From: a virus
Length of the DNA stretch: 40,832 nt
Strand: one strand, 5' to 3'
IMG/VR virus record: IMGVR_UViG_3300022888_000016
Span: 1-40,832 of that record
This document shows positions 1-5,853 of the stretch, one piece after another. Below the pieces are notes generated by a model. It saw nothing but the letters and a program-made list of their open reading frames with translations. It was not told the DNA's origin and ran no database searches. Made by a program: the position numbers and the translations under genes. The first letter of the stretch is position 1. Each line of letters starts with the position of its first letter.

Positions 1-101
1 CACCTCCACCAACTATAACCGAATTGGGGGTGTTTTGGTATTCGATTGCTAGTGAGAGTAACAGCGAGAACGGATGGGTGATGACCAACATCACAAACTA
101 G
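1..101 (+). CDS. C-terminal end of an unknown protein (cut by window edge)
   Basis: Frame 3 is open from the left edge to a TAG at 99-101 and gives a 32-residue tail beginning PPPTITELGVFWYS and ending WVMTNITN. The other two plus frames are closed within about 50 bases. The gene is followed by a good rho-independent terminator, which supports it being the last gene of a plus-strand unit. Too little is present to assign a family. Confidence 0.5.
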   Translation, partial: PPPTITELGVFWYSIASESNSENGWVMTNITN

Positions 102-184
102 CTGCAAATTTCAACGCTGCTAATCATTCAGACTATTCCCCTGCAAGGGTTGCTTTAGCGGCGTAATTAGACTGTAGGGTTTTT

Positions 185-219
185 AGGATTGTGCCTAGTA
201 ACAGAAACAATCCTTTTTA
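185..219 (+). terminator. Rho-independent terminator
   Basis: A perfect 8-bp stem (AGGATTGT at 185-192, ACAATCCT at 207-214) closes a 14-nt loop and runs directly into a T tract (TTTT at 215-218). It lies 84 bases after the stop of the left-edge gene and before the next ribosome-binding site, so it probably separates that gene from the 325-1742 group. Confidence 0.7.
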
Positions 220-244
220 CTATTTAATAACTCAACAGGAGTAA

Positions 245-313
245 ATGAAACAATTGGGTTATGGAGTAGTATTGGATATGATGAAAGAATTAAAATCTAA
301 TATGGGTATATAG
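245..313 (+). CDS. Possible 22-aa small protein
   Basis: ATG at 245 follows AGGAG at 237-241 with a short 3-nt spacer. The frame is open for 22 codons (MKQLGYGVVLDMMKELKSNM...) and stops at 311-313, directly before the AGGAAG ribosome-binding site of the next gene. It fills an otherwise empty gap and could be a leader peptide or a chance ORF. The product is not recognisable. Only the position and the SD support it. Confidence 0.3.
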   Translation: MKQLGYGVVLDMMKELKSNMGI

Positions 314-324
314 GAAGTAAAAAT

Positions 325-594
325 ATGTCAGAATATAGAGGCGGGTATGGTAATCAACCAGCTAGATATATACAAGCAGGTTTTGAACGAAAAAGATATG
401 AAGAGAAATTGAGGATAACGGATTTGGCAGAACTACAATTAACCATAGATAGAGGTGAACCTAGTTCCATTAATCCCAATTATGGTGAAGAGGGATTCAC
501 ATATTTTTATCCAGAGACTATGGATTTGGGTAGAGTGAAGGTTTCTTATGGCGAAAAAGATTGGATATTTGAATGGGAAAATAGAAGAAGATGA
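325..594 (+). CDS. Hypothetical 89-aa protein
   Basis: A small soluble protein, rich in charged and aromatic residues (start MSEYRGGYGNQPARY, end WIFEWENRRR), with no membrane segment or signal peptide. The ATG at 325 follows AGGAAG with a suitable spacer. It is the first full gene of the plus-strand group leading to gp33 and gp32. I do not recognise a family. The context suggests a phage accessory or early/middle protein. Confidence 0.7.
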   Translation: MSEYRGGYGNQPARYIQAGFERKRYEEKLRITDLAELQLTIDRGEPSSINPNYGEEGFTYFYPETMDLGRVKVSYGEKDWIFEWENRRR

Positions 595-621
595 ATAATT
601 TTAAACAAATCAGGAGTGGTT

Positions 622-1116
622 ATGACAACATATAAAGAAACTGATTGCCCGTTTATTTACAACGTCACGGCAATAGAAAAAGTCGTTGACGGAGATACAT
701 TGGACGCTGTGATTGATTTGGGTTTTGATGTTCGTTACTGTGGTAGAGTTAGACTACTCGGTATAGACACACCAGAGTCGAGGACAAGGGACTTAGAAGA
801 AAAGTTTTATGGATTACTTTCAAAGAAGGCACTCAAATCATGGGTACATTGGGCAGTATTGTCGGATCGTGATGACATAGAACTGCAAGTGAGATGTCCA
901 GAGGCAGACAGTAGAGGTAAGTTCGGAAGAATATTGGGTGAGATTTGGATCAATTGCACTGAAGATGGACATGAGTTTGGTGGTTGGACAAATGTAAATA
1001 AATGGTTATGTGAGAACGGACATGCGGTTGGATATCATGGACAGAATAAAGATGACGTTCAAGGTGAACATTTGAAAAATCGAGTATTACTAGCAGAACA
1101 AGGTATTAAATACTAA
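622..1116 (+). CDS. Thermonuclease-fold (SNase) nuclease
   Basis: A 164-aa staphylococcal-nuclease-like protein that would cut DNA or RNA phosphodiesters with a divalent metal. All five key SNase positions are visible: D25 in VDGDT, R44, D49 and E52 in RLLGIDTPE, and R103 in KFGRILGEIW, matching D21, R35, D40, E43 and R87 of the S. aureus enzyme. The NKWLCENGHAV stretch is the usual C-terminal family signature. There is no signal peptide, so it should act in the cytoplasm, perhaps in host DNA breakdown or recombination. An in-frame GTG at 616 lies inside the AGGAG SD (612-616), so the ATG at 622 is the better start. Similar genes are common in marine T4-like phages. Confidence 0.88.
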   Translation: MTTYKETDCPFIYNVTAIEKVVDGDTLDAVIDLGFDVRYCGRVRLLGIDTPESRTRDLEEKFYGLLSKKALKSWVHWAVLSDRDDIELQVRCPEADSRGKFGRILGEIWINCTEDGHEFGGWTNVNKWLCENGHAVGYHGQNKDDVQGEHLKNRVLLAEQGIKY

Positions 1117-1134
1117 GAATATCAGGAGAAAATA

Positions 1135-1518
1135 ATGGCAAAAAAGAAGCCAGTTAATGATAATATAATAGATACGGGTGATGAAATGATAGAAGAAAAT
1201 GAAAAAGAATTGTGGAAAAAAAATCCATTAGAAGCACTACGATATGACCAAATAGAAGCACGAAAGAAAATGAACTGGTGGGCGAGAATTGTCTTGTCTC
1301 TCATGATAGTAAGTACATTTTTGTTTCTGATCGGGCTATTGTTTTTTGCTGCACTCCCCCAAGAGTCTAGGGATTTAGTGAATATTTTAATAGGTGCTTA
1401 CGTGGCGGTACTCGCCAAATCTACTGATTATTGGTTTAAAAATGAAGCCGATGTGGAACAAAAAGAATCCGAAGCATTAGTCAATAATAATAATAACAAT
1501 AATACTGAAATTATATAA
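1135..1518 (+). CDS. Small two-TM membrane protein (holin-like topology, function unknown)
   Basis: A 127-aa protein with a charged, acidic N-terminus (residues 1-45), a strong TM segment at about residues 50-73 (IVLSLMIVSTFLFLIGLLFF), and a second hydrophobic stretch at about 82-97 (VNILIGAYVAVLAKS) followed by DYWFK. The tail is hydrophilic and contains seven consecutive Asn. The ATG has a strong AGGAG SD. The stop overlaps the next ATG (TAATG), implying translational coupling to gp33. Size and topology would fit a holin or other inner-membrane phage protein, but there is no adjacent endolysin, so the function is open. Confidence 0.75.
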   Translation: MAKKKPVNDNIIDTGDEMIEENEKELWKKNPLEALRYDQIEARKKMNWWARIVLSLMIVSTFLFLIGLLFFAALPQESRDLVNILIGAYVAVLAKSTDYWFKNEADVEQKESEALVNNNNNNNTEII

Positions 1519-1742
1519 TGGGAATAAAATTGAATAACTCTTTAAGGTTTATGGAAGAGATTGAGAACCTTGTTCAGAGAACTAGAATGACCTATATTGA
1601 TGCGGTTATCCATCATTGTGAGCATAATAAATTGGAACCTGAAGCAGCAGGTAAGCTAGTGGGAGGCATTCTAAAACAACACATACAAGAGGAAGCAGAA
1701 AGTTTAAACCTCATTGCAAAAAGTTCCTCGTTACCTATTTAA
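1518..1742 (+). CDS. 33: gp33-like late-transcription co-activator
   Basis: A 74-aa protein resembling the short marine T4-like gp33. It has a helical core with MTYIDAVIHHCEHNKLEPE, then KLVGGILKQHI and a conserved EEAESLNLI motif near the C-terminus. In T4, gp33 (112 aa) bridges RNA polymerase and the sliding clamp and works with gp55 to activate TATAAATA late promoters. Exact TATAAATA boxes occur at 7481 and 27958 in this window. Its position directly before gp32 agrees with other marine T4-like genomes. The assignment rests on motif recall, length and synteny. No gp55 or gp45 gene lies in the window. Confidence 0.65.
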   Translation: MGIKLNNSLRFMEEIENLVQRTRMTYIDAVIHHCEHNKLEPEAAGKLVGGILKQHIQEEAESLNLIAKSSSLPI

Positions 1743-1750
1743 TGTGGTAC

Positions 1751-1778
1751 TTGACAAATCAGGAATATGTGTTATAAT
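1751..1778 (+). promoter_or_regulatory. Sigma70-type promoter before gp32
   Basis: TTGACA at 1751-1756 and TATAAT at 1773-1778 are both perfect consensus hexamers separated by 16 bp. Transcription should start near 1785, giving a leader of about 73 nt before the gp32 ATG. A host-sigma promoter fits early or middle expression of gp32, unlike the structural genes, which use TATAAATA boxes. Confidence 0.85.
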
Positions 1779-1781
1779 AAA

Positions 1782-1798
1782 GTTACTTAATGAGTAAC
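1782..1798 (+). promoter_or_regulatory. 5'-leader hairpin of gp32 mRNA
   Basis: GTTACT (1782-1787) and AGTAAC (1793-1798) form a perfect 6-bp stem with loop TAATG at the predicted 5' end of the gp32 transcript. From 1800 to the SD (AAAGGAAA, about 1848) the leader is A-rich and looks unstructured. T4 gp32 represses its own translation through a 5' folded element followed by an unstructured A/U-rich tract, and this leader has the same general plan. Confidence 0.5.
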
Positions 1799-1857
1799 GT
1801 GAAATAAATCGCAATACAAATAATACAACGCAATACGAAATATACGAAAGGAAACAT

Positions 1858-2754
1858 ATGTCGTTCGCAGATATGAAGAAAAAACGTAGTGATAGACTAC
1901 AATCCCTCCTAGTAGAAACTCAGAAATTAAATCAGCCCGCTGGTGGTCAAGGTGATGATGACCGATTTTGGCGCCCAGAATTAGATAAGTCTGGTAACGG
2001 AATGGCCATTGTTAGATTCCTCCCCGCGCCTGAAGGAGAAGATTTGCCGTGGTCGAGATTATGGAATCATGGATTTCAGGGGCCTGGTGGCTGGTATATT
2101 GAAAATTCTTTGACCACATTAGGACATAAAGATCCTTGTTCGGAATACAATTCCCAACTTTGGAATTCTGGAATCGAAGCGAATAAAGATATTGCCAGAA
2201 AACAGAAACGTAGATTGACGTATATCACCAATGTCTATGTAGTTAGTGATCCTACTAATCCTCAGAATGAGGGGCAAGTTAAATTATATAAGTTTGGGAA
2301 AAAGATTTGGGACAAAATTAACGATAAGATGGAACCTGAATTTAAGGATGAAACTCCTGTTAATCCGTTTGACTTGTGGGAAGGTGCAAATTTTAAGATT
2401 AAGATTCGTAAATTGGACGGATATTCTAATTATGATAAATCTGAATTTACTGCTCCTGCTCCATTAGACTCCGAGGATGCTAAGATGGAGGAAATTTGGA
2501 AATCTGAACATTCGCTGAGTGAATTTACTGACCCTTCTAATTTTAAAACATACGAACAATTAAAAGAAAAATTGGATAAGGTTTTAGGTTTATATTCTCC
2601 TGATATTCCCCAACCGAAACCTCAGATCGTGGAATCTTCATCACCCCCTTTTGATGGTGATGTGAGTACTAAGAGTCCTGTTACAGCGGGTACAGCAGAG
2701 AACGAAACTTCTGAGGAGTTTTCATATTTTGCTAAGTTAGCGGAGACCGCATAA
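1858..2754 (+). CDS. 32: gp32 single-stranded DNA-binding protein
   Basis: 298 aa, against 301 in T4. It coats ssDNA at the replication fork and recruits replication and recombination partners. The N-terminal basic LAST-like segment (KKKRSDRLQSL, residues 7-17) would mediate cooperativity. The OB-fold core shows NGMAIVRFLPAPEGEDLPW (48-66), HGFQGPGGWYIENS and the SEYNSQLWNSG signature, followed by KLYKFGKKIWDKI. The C-terminal region is acidic and ends EEFSYFAKLAETA. The T4 zinc ligands (H-X12-C-X9-C-X2-C) are not kept: H71 is present, but the expected Cys positions are not, and the only Cys is C94. It has its own sigma70 promoter and overlaps the next small gene by one base. Confidence 0.95.
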   Translation: MSFADMKKKRSDRLQSLLVETQKLNQPAGGQGDDDRFWRPELDKSGNGMAIVRFLPAPEGEDLPWSRLWNHGFQGPGGWYIENSLTTLGHKDPCSEYNSQLWNSGIEANKDIARKQKRRLTYITNVYVVSDPTNPQNEGQVKLYKFGKKIWDKINDKMEPEFKDETPVNPFDLWEGANFKIKIRKLDGYSNYDKSEFTAPAPLDSEDAKMEEIWKSEHSLSEFTDPSNFKTYEQLKEKLDKVLGLYSPDIPQPKPQIVESSSPPFDGDVSTKSPVTAGTAENETSEEFSYFAKLAETA

Positions 2755-2897
2755 TGTTAGAAAATAACGATACAAATACTTATGTAGGTTTTTGGTTTAT
2801 GTGCTTGTTGGTGATATGGGCAATAATGGGTTGGGGTTCTCCTGACCTAATTGATGCTTTTATATACTACCTCTCTGATGGGTATTATAAGAATTAA
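2754..2897 (+). CDS. 47-aa single-pass membrane protein
   Basis: The ATG at 2754-2756 overlaps the gp32 stop (TAATG) and the frame ends with TAA at 2895-2897. The product has a short polar N-terminus (MLENNDTNTY), one hydrophobic segment at about residues 11-28 (VGFWFMCLLVIWAIMGWG) and an aromatic C-terminus (AFIYYLSDGYYKN). Coupling to gp32 and the clean fit between gp32 and the convergent tape-measure stop at 2898 support a real gene. The function is unknown. Size and topology fit small inner-membrane phage effectors. Confidence 0.6.
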   Translation: MLENNDTNTYVGFWFMCLLVIWAIMGWGSPDLIDAFIYYLSDGYYKN

Positions 2898-4859
2898 TTA
2901 CCCCGCCAGTAAACCGCCTCCATTTCCTGGAACAACAGCAGATGGAGGTAACACCACACCTGAAGAATTAGAAATATTTTGTTGTGTAGTTGAGCTGATT
3001 ACTGTTGTTTTTGAAGTTTCTCGGCTCAAATTATTTTGTTGTCTTTGTGCATTGATTAATTCCTGTCCCGAATAATTCATTTGGGACAAAGCTGACAAAC
3101 CTTTAGAAGCCGAACCCAAAGACCTCAGGGTTTTCATATCAATAGATTTCATAAAAGTATTTAAAGCTTTTGCTGATCTTGACGGATCTGAAGCATTGAA
3201 AGTGTTAAAGGCCTGAGCTAGACCTGATACTCCTTCTCCTGCTTGTTTTAATCCTGGACCCATCTTAGCGAATTTTTCAAATTGATTTGCCGGGTCCTTT
3301 TTTTTACTTACTTTCCCTTCTTCTTTATCGTCTTCTCCTAATCCAAAAAACCCACCTACAGCATCTGCTGCTCCCCCTAATAAATTGCCTACTTGACCAC
3401 CTGCTGTTGCGGCGGCAAATGCGCCTAATCCCTTAGATAAACTCATAATTCCGTCACCAACTTCTTTTAAGTTTGCACCTTTTATGTTTCCAAATTTTTG
3501 GATACCGTTAGCTATACCGGACAGTTCTCCTTCATTAGTTGCGAGAGTTACTGATGCTGCGCCTGCTGCAAAGGGTATGAGTGCCGCCCCTATAGCAGCA
3601 ATTCCTATTGCCACTGCTGCCATATTAACCGCATCCAAGTTCGCTAATTCTGAAATACCTTTAACTATGCCATTTATCACTTGCACTATCGAATCCCCTA
3701 CTTGTTTTACTAGAGGTTCGATTTTGCCCACAACACTATCAAAAGTGTCAAATATTTTGTTCACCACACCGCCCATTGTTGCCACAACCTTTTCAATACT
3801 TGAAGTAATAGAAATAATAACATCACCTAGCTTATTTAATACACTCTCTATAACCGGCGCAAATTCTATTACTAGTTCTTTTATATCTGTAATAGCAGTG
3901 CTGATGGCCTGAATTACTGTTTGAATTGTTTCATTTAGTACTGGATCTGTAATGATATCTTTTATTACTGTGAATAATGATGTAATAATTGGAGTTAAAG
4001 CTTTAACTACATTAGCAAGTCCATCAAAAAAAAGGGTAATGTTTGGGCCCATGTTTTTTACCATGGTCCCGAAACCTGTTAGCACTTTATGAAGAATGTC
4101 TCCAATTACTTCTCCTAATGCCTTAATTACACCCGTAACAAATTTTAGTGCTTTGCCTTCACCCGCAATCATTTCAAATACTTTAAATGCTGATGCGAGG
4201 CCAGCAGCAAAAATCGGCAAAGATACTGCCATCACGGTTACTCCTATTAATACTAATGGATTAGCAAAAGAAGCTAAACCCCTAGATAAACCTACAAGGA
4301 AACCTTCAATACCTTTTCCTATTGATTTTATGCCTTTACCCATAGATTTTAATGGATTCATTATAGCACCCGTAAGTTTAGAGAAGAAACCGCCAGATTT
4401 AGGGGAAGCTGGCGTGTCATCTTTTGGCACAGAGCCTTTGTTATCCTCAGTTTTTTGTTCCTGGAGAGCCTCCTGTTCTGCTCTAAATATTGTTTGATTT
4501 AATTTATATTGATCTTCGGCTTTATTCAGTAAAGATGTGTTAATATTTTTTATTGAACCTAGTAAAGATGTGTTAATATCTTTTATTGAACCCAGTAATG
4601 ATTCTAACAGCGTATTTTGCTCCTGGGGAGCTTCCTGTTTTGCTGTAAATATTGTTTGAGTTAATTTTAATTGATCTTCGGCTTTATTCAGTAAAGATGT
4701 GTTAATATTTTTTATTGAACCCAGTAAAGATTCTAACAGCGTATTTTGTCCTAAGAATTCGGTATGTAAACTATCCGACAAGGATAATATTTCTTTACTA
4801 GAACCTTTTCTGTTTTTTGTTAATTTTTCTATTACTGTGTCTAAAGTGGCTGCTGCCAT
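2898..4859 (-). CDS. 29: Tail tape measure protein (gp29 role)
   Basis: A 653-aa, Ala/Gly/Ile-rich, mostly helical protein with hydrophobic stretches at about residues 190-225 (FANPLVLIGVTVMAVSLP) and 415-440 (AAVAIGIAAIGAALIPFAAG), typical of tape measures. T4 gp29 has 590 aa. At about 0.15 nm per residue, 653 aa suggests a tail near 100 nm. Residues 38-80 (QNTLLESLLGSIKNIN...) are repeated at 81-134 with an extra 11-residue insertion. The gene starts one base after the gp51 stop on the same strand, the usual place of a tape measure after its chaperone pair. The C-terminus (VVLPPSAVVPGNGGG) faces the plus-strand 47-aa gene with no gap. Identified by composition and context, not by close similarity to T4 gp29. 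Confidence 0.75.
   Translation of the reverse strand: MAAATLDTVIEKLTKNRKGSSKEILSLSDSLHTEFLGQNTLLESLLGSIKNINTSLLNKAEDQLKLTQTIFTAKQEAPQEQNTLLESLLGSIKDINTSLLGSIKNINTSLLNKAEDQYKLNQTIFRAEQEALQEQKTEDNKGSVPKDDTPASPKSGGFFSKLTGAIMNPLKSMGKGIKSIGKGIEGFLVGLSRGLASFANPLVLIGVTVMAVSLPIFAAGLASAFKVFEMIAGEGKALKFVTGVIKALGEVIGDILHKVLTGFGTMVKNMGPNITLFFDGLANVVKALTPIITSLFTVIKDIITDPVLNETIQTVIQAISTAITDIKELVIEFAPVIESVLNKLGDVIISITSSIEKVVATMGGVVNKIFDTFDSVVGKIEPLVKQVGDSIVQVINGIVKGISELANLDAVNMAAVAIGIAAIGAALIPFAAGAASVTLATNEGELSGIANGIQKFGNIKGANLKEVGDGIMSLSKGLGAFAAATAGGQVGNLLGGAADAVGGFFGLGEDDKEEGKVSKKKDPANQFEKFAKMGPGLKQAGEGVSGLAQAFNTFNASDPSRSAKALNTFMKSIDMKTLRSLGSASKGLSALSQMNYSGQELINAQRQQNNLSRETSKTTVISSTTQQNISNSSGVVLPPSAVVPGNGGGLLAG
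4458..4748 (-). repeat. Tandem duplication within the tape measure gene
   Basis: Codons 38-80 and 81-134 encode near-identical units (QNTLLESLLGSIK.., NTSLLNKAEDQ, QTIF.A.QEA.QEQ). The second unit contains a nested 33-bp duplication, so GSIK(D/N)INTSLL occurs twice in a row. The nucleotide copies are also very similar, which points to recent origin. All changes are multiples of three. Confidence 0.85.
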
Positions 4860-4860
4860 T

Positions 4861-5058
4861 CTAACCCTTCATTTTAGCGTTATGTTCCGATATTCTTTGA
4901 TTTTCTTCTTTGATCCAATTTTGCAATAATATAATATAAATTTGTCGTTCAAACGGTAACATTTCATCAAGGTCACTTAAATTCCAATTATGATGCTGAA
5001 CCAAGGCGAAATTTGTTTGATAATGATTCGCCAAATTTTCATGACTCAGCCCTATCCG
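4861..5058 (-). CDS. 51: gp51-like ORF, probably expressed by -1 frameshift from gp26
   Basis: The -1 frame relative to gp26 is open from 5067 to a TAG at 4863-4861. After the predicted slip site it encodes 65 residues, including ANHYQTNFALVQHHNW, DLDEMLPFERQIYI and LLQNWIKEENQRI, which resemble the small gp51 proteins of marine T4-like phages. No ATG or GTG lies upstream of this core. The only candidates are CTG, ATA and TTG codons without an SD, although neighbouring genes have clear SDs. Expression by frameshifting would give a 309-aa gp26-gp51 fusion. gp51 is called a baseplate-hub assembly catalyst in T4. The tape measure starts one base after this stop. The coordinates mark the part after the slip site. 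Initiation at the weak TTG (5034) is the alternative. Confidence 0.7.
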   Translation of the reverse strand, partial: RIGLSHENLANHYQTNFALVQHHNWNLSDLDEMLPFERQIYIILLQNWIKEENQRISEHNAKMKG

Positions 5059-5077
5059 AAAAAAGAATCAACTCCTT
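4995..5077 (-). promoter_or_regulatory. Candidate -1 programmed ribosomal frameshift signal
   Basis: Read on the minus strand: SD-like AAGGAG (5077-5072), 7 nt, slippery heptamer TTTTTTC (5064-5058) in the correct T TTT TTC phase for gp26, 7 nt, then a two-tier stem. The outer stem is GCTGAG (5050-5045) with TTCAGC (5000-4995), including one G-U pair. The inner stem is GGCGAA (5032-5027) with TTCGCC (5010-5005) and a 16-nt loop. gp26 terminates two codons after the heptamer. These parts and spacings resemble dnaX-type and tail-chaperone frameshift sites. Confidence 0.7.
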
Positions 5078-5789
5078 CTAATTGTATCTTTTTTGATTTT
5101 TCACAATGCTCACATACCCAATTAACGCTATGTGTTAATTTAGGCATACCTTCTAACCATTCTCGTATTTTAGTAAATTGAGAAGAATTTAATGATTCGA
5201 TAAATGTTGTTATTTCTGTTGTTGTGTGATCTTTAGTTTTAAATATTTCTTCGTCATCCTGTATGTATTCAATACATTCGTTTATTAAATTAAAAACGTT
5301 TTCAGTATTTAAATTTCCGTCATTATTAGTATATTTTTGTACGGTGATTATTGTCGGGTATTTCATTTGTATACTAATAGTTTCGGTAAGTATAATTTTA
5401 GATTCTGGTATCTTAGATGTATTTATTTTTATATCATCTATGGGTATTTTGACATTACATGTATCATTATCTGATGATTTTTTACAACAATTAAAATTTT
5501 CTGGTCTAGGTAAATTAATTTCTATTATTTCGCCTACAGACCTGCCCCTAAGTTGTAGGAAAAAATATTCAATATCGAACGGGGCCAATGTTTTGGTGTT
5601 TACTTTTCCGTCCGTACAAGATGTTATAATATCCTGCATTGCTTTAGTCATTGCGGAAATTTCTCCTGACTCTAAAGCAATCAATAAAACTTTTTCTTCC
5701 TTTACCAGAAAAGGTCTATATGTCACTTTTTCGCCTGTAGATGGAATAACTAATTCATAGTTTATGTTGCTCACTTTTGGTAAAGCCAT
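5052..5789 (-). CDS. 26: gp26 baseplate hub / tail-assembly chaperone-like protein
   Basis: 245 aa, against 208 in T4, of the T4 baseplate protein family (PF12322 type). It begins MALPKVSNINYELVIPSTGEK, continues with a conserved PFLVKEEKVLLIALES segment and FDIEYFFLQLRGRSVGE, and has a Cys-rich region (NCCKKSSDNDTC) and a C-terminal CEHC pair (WVCEHCEKSKK) that could form a zinc ribbon. It ends DSFFG, and the two Phe codons form the slippery heptamer for shifting into gp51. A good SD (AAAAGGAG) precedes the ATG. Located between gp54 and the tape measure, it may act as a tape-measure chaperone as well as the hub component it is named for. Confidence 0.85.
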   Translation of the reverse strand: MALPKVSNINYELVIPSTGEKVTYRPFLVKEEKVLLIALESGEISAMTKAMQDIITSCTDGKVNTKTLAPFDIEYFFLQLRGRSVGEIIEINLPRPENFNCCKKSSDNDTCNVKIPIDDIKINTSKIPESKIILTETISIQMKYPTIITVQKYTNNDGNLNTENVFNLINECIEYIQDDEEIFKTKDHTTTEITTFIESLNSSQFTKIREWLEGMPKLTHSVNWVCEHCEKSKKIQLEGVDSFFG

Positions 5790-5853
5790 AATATTCTCCT
5801 TTTATTTTTTAATTATTTTACTTACAATTCCCTGTGTCCCGCTAATAAACAAT

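Noticed and set aside
74-166. 30-codon plus ORF starting MGDDQHHKLAANFN
   Set aside because: No SD. It overlaps the left-edge coding tail in another frame and has no recognisable feature.
616-624. GTG at 616 as start of the SNase gene
   Set aside because: The GTG overlaps the AGGAG SD that serves the ATG at 622.
3484-4929. Several plus-strand ORFs across the tape measure gene
   Set aside because: Antisense shadows of the Ala/Ile-rich tape-measure frame with no SD and low-complexity translations.
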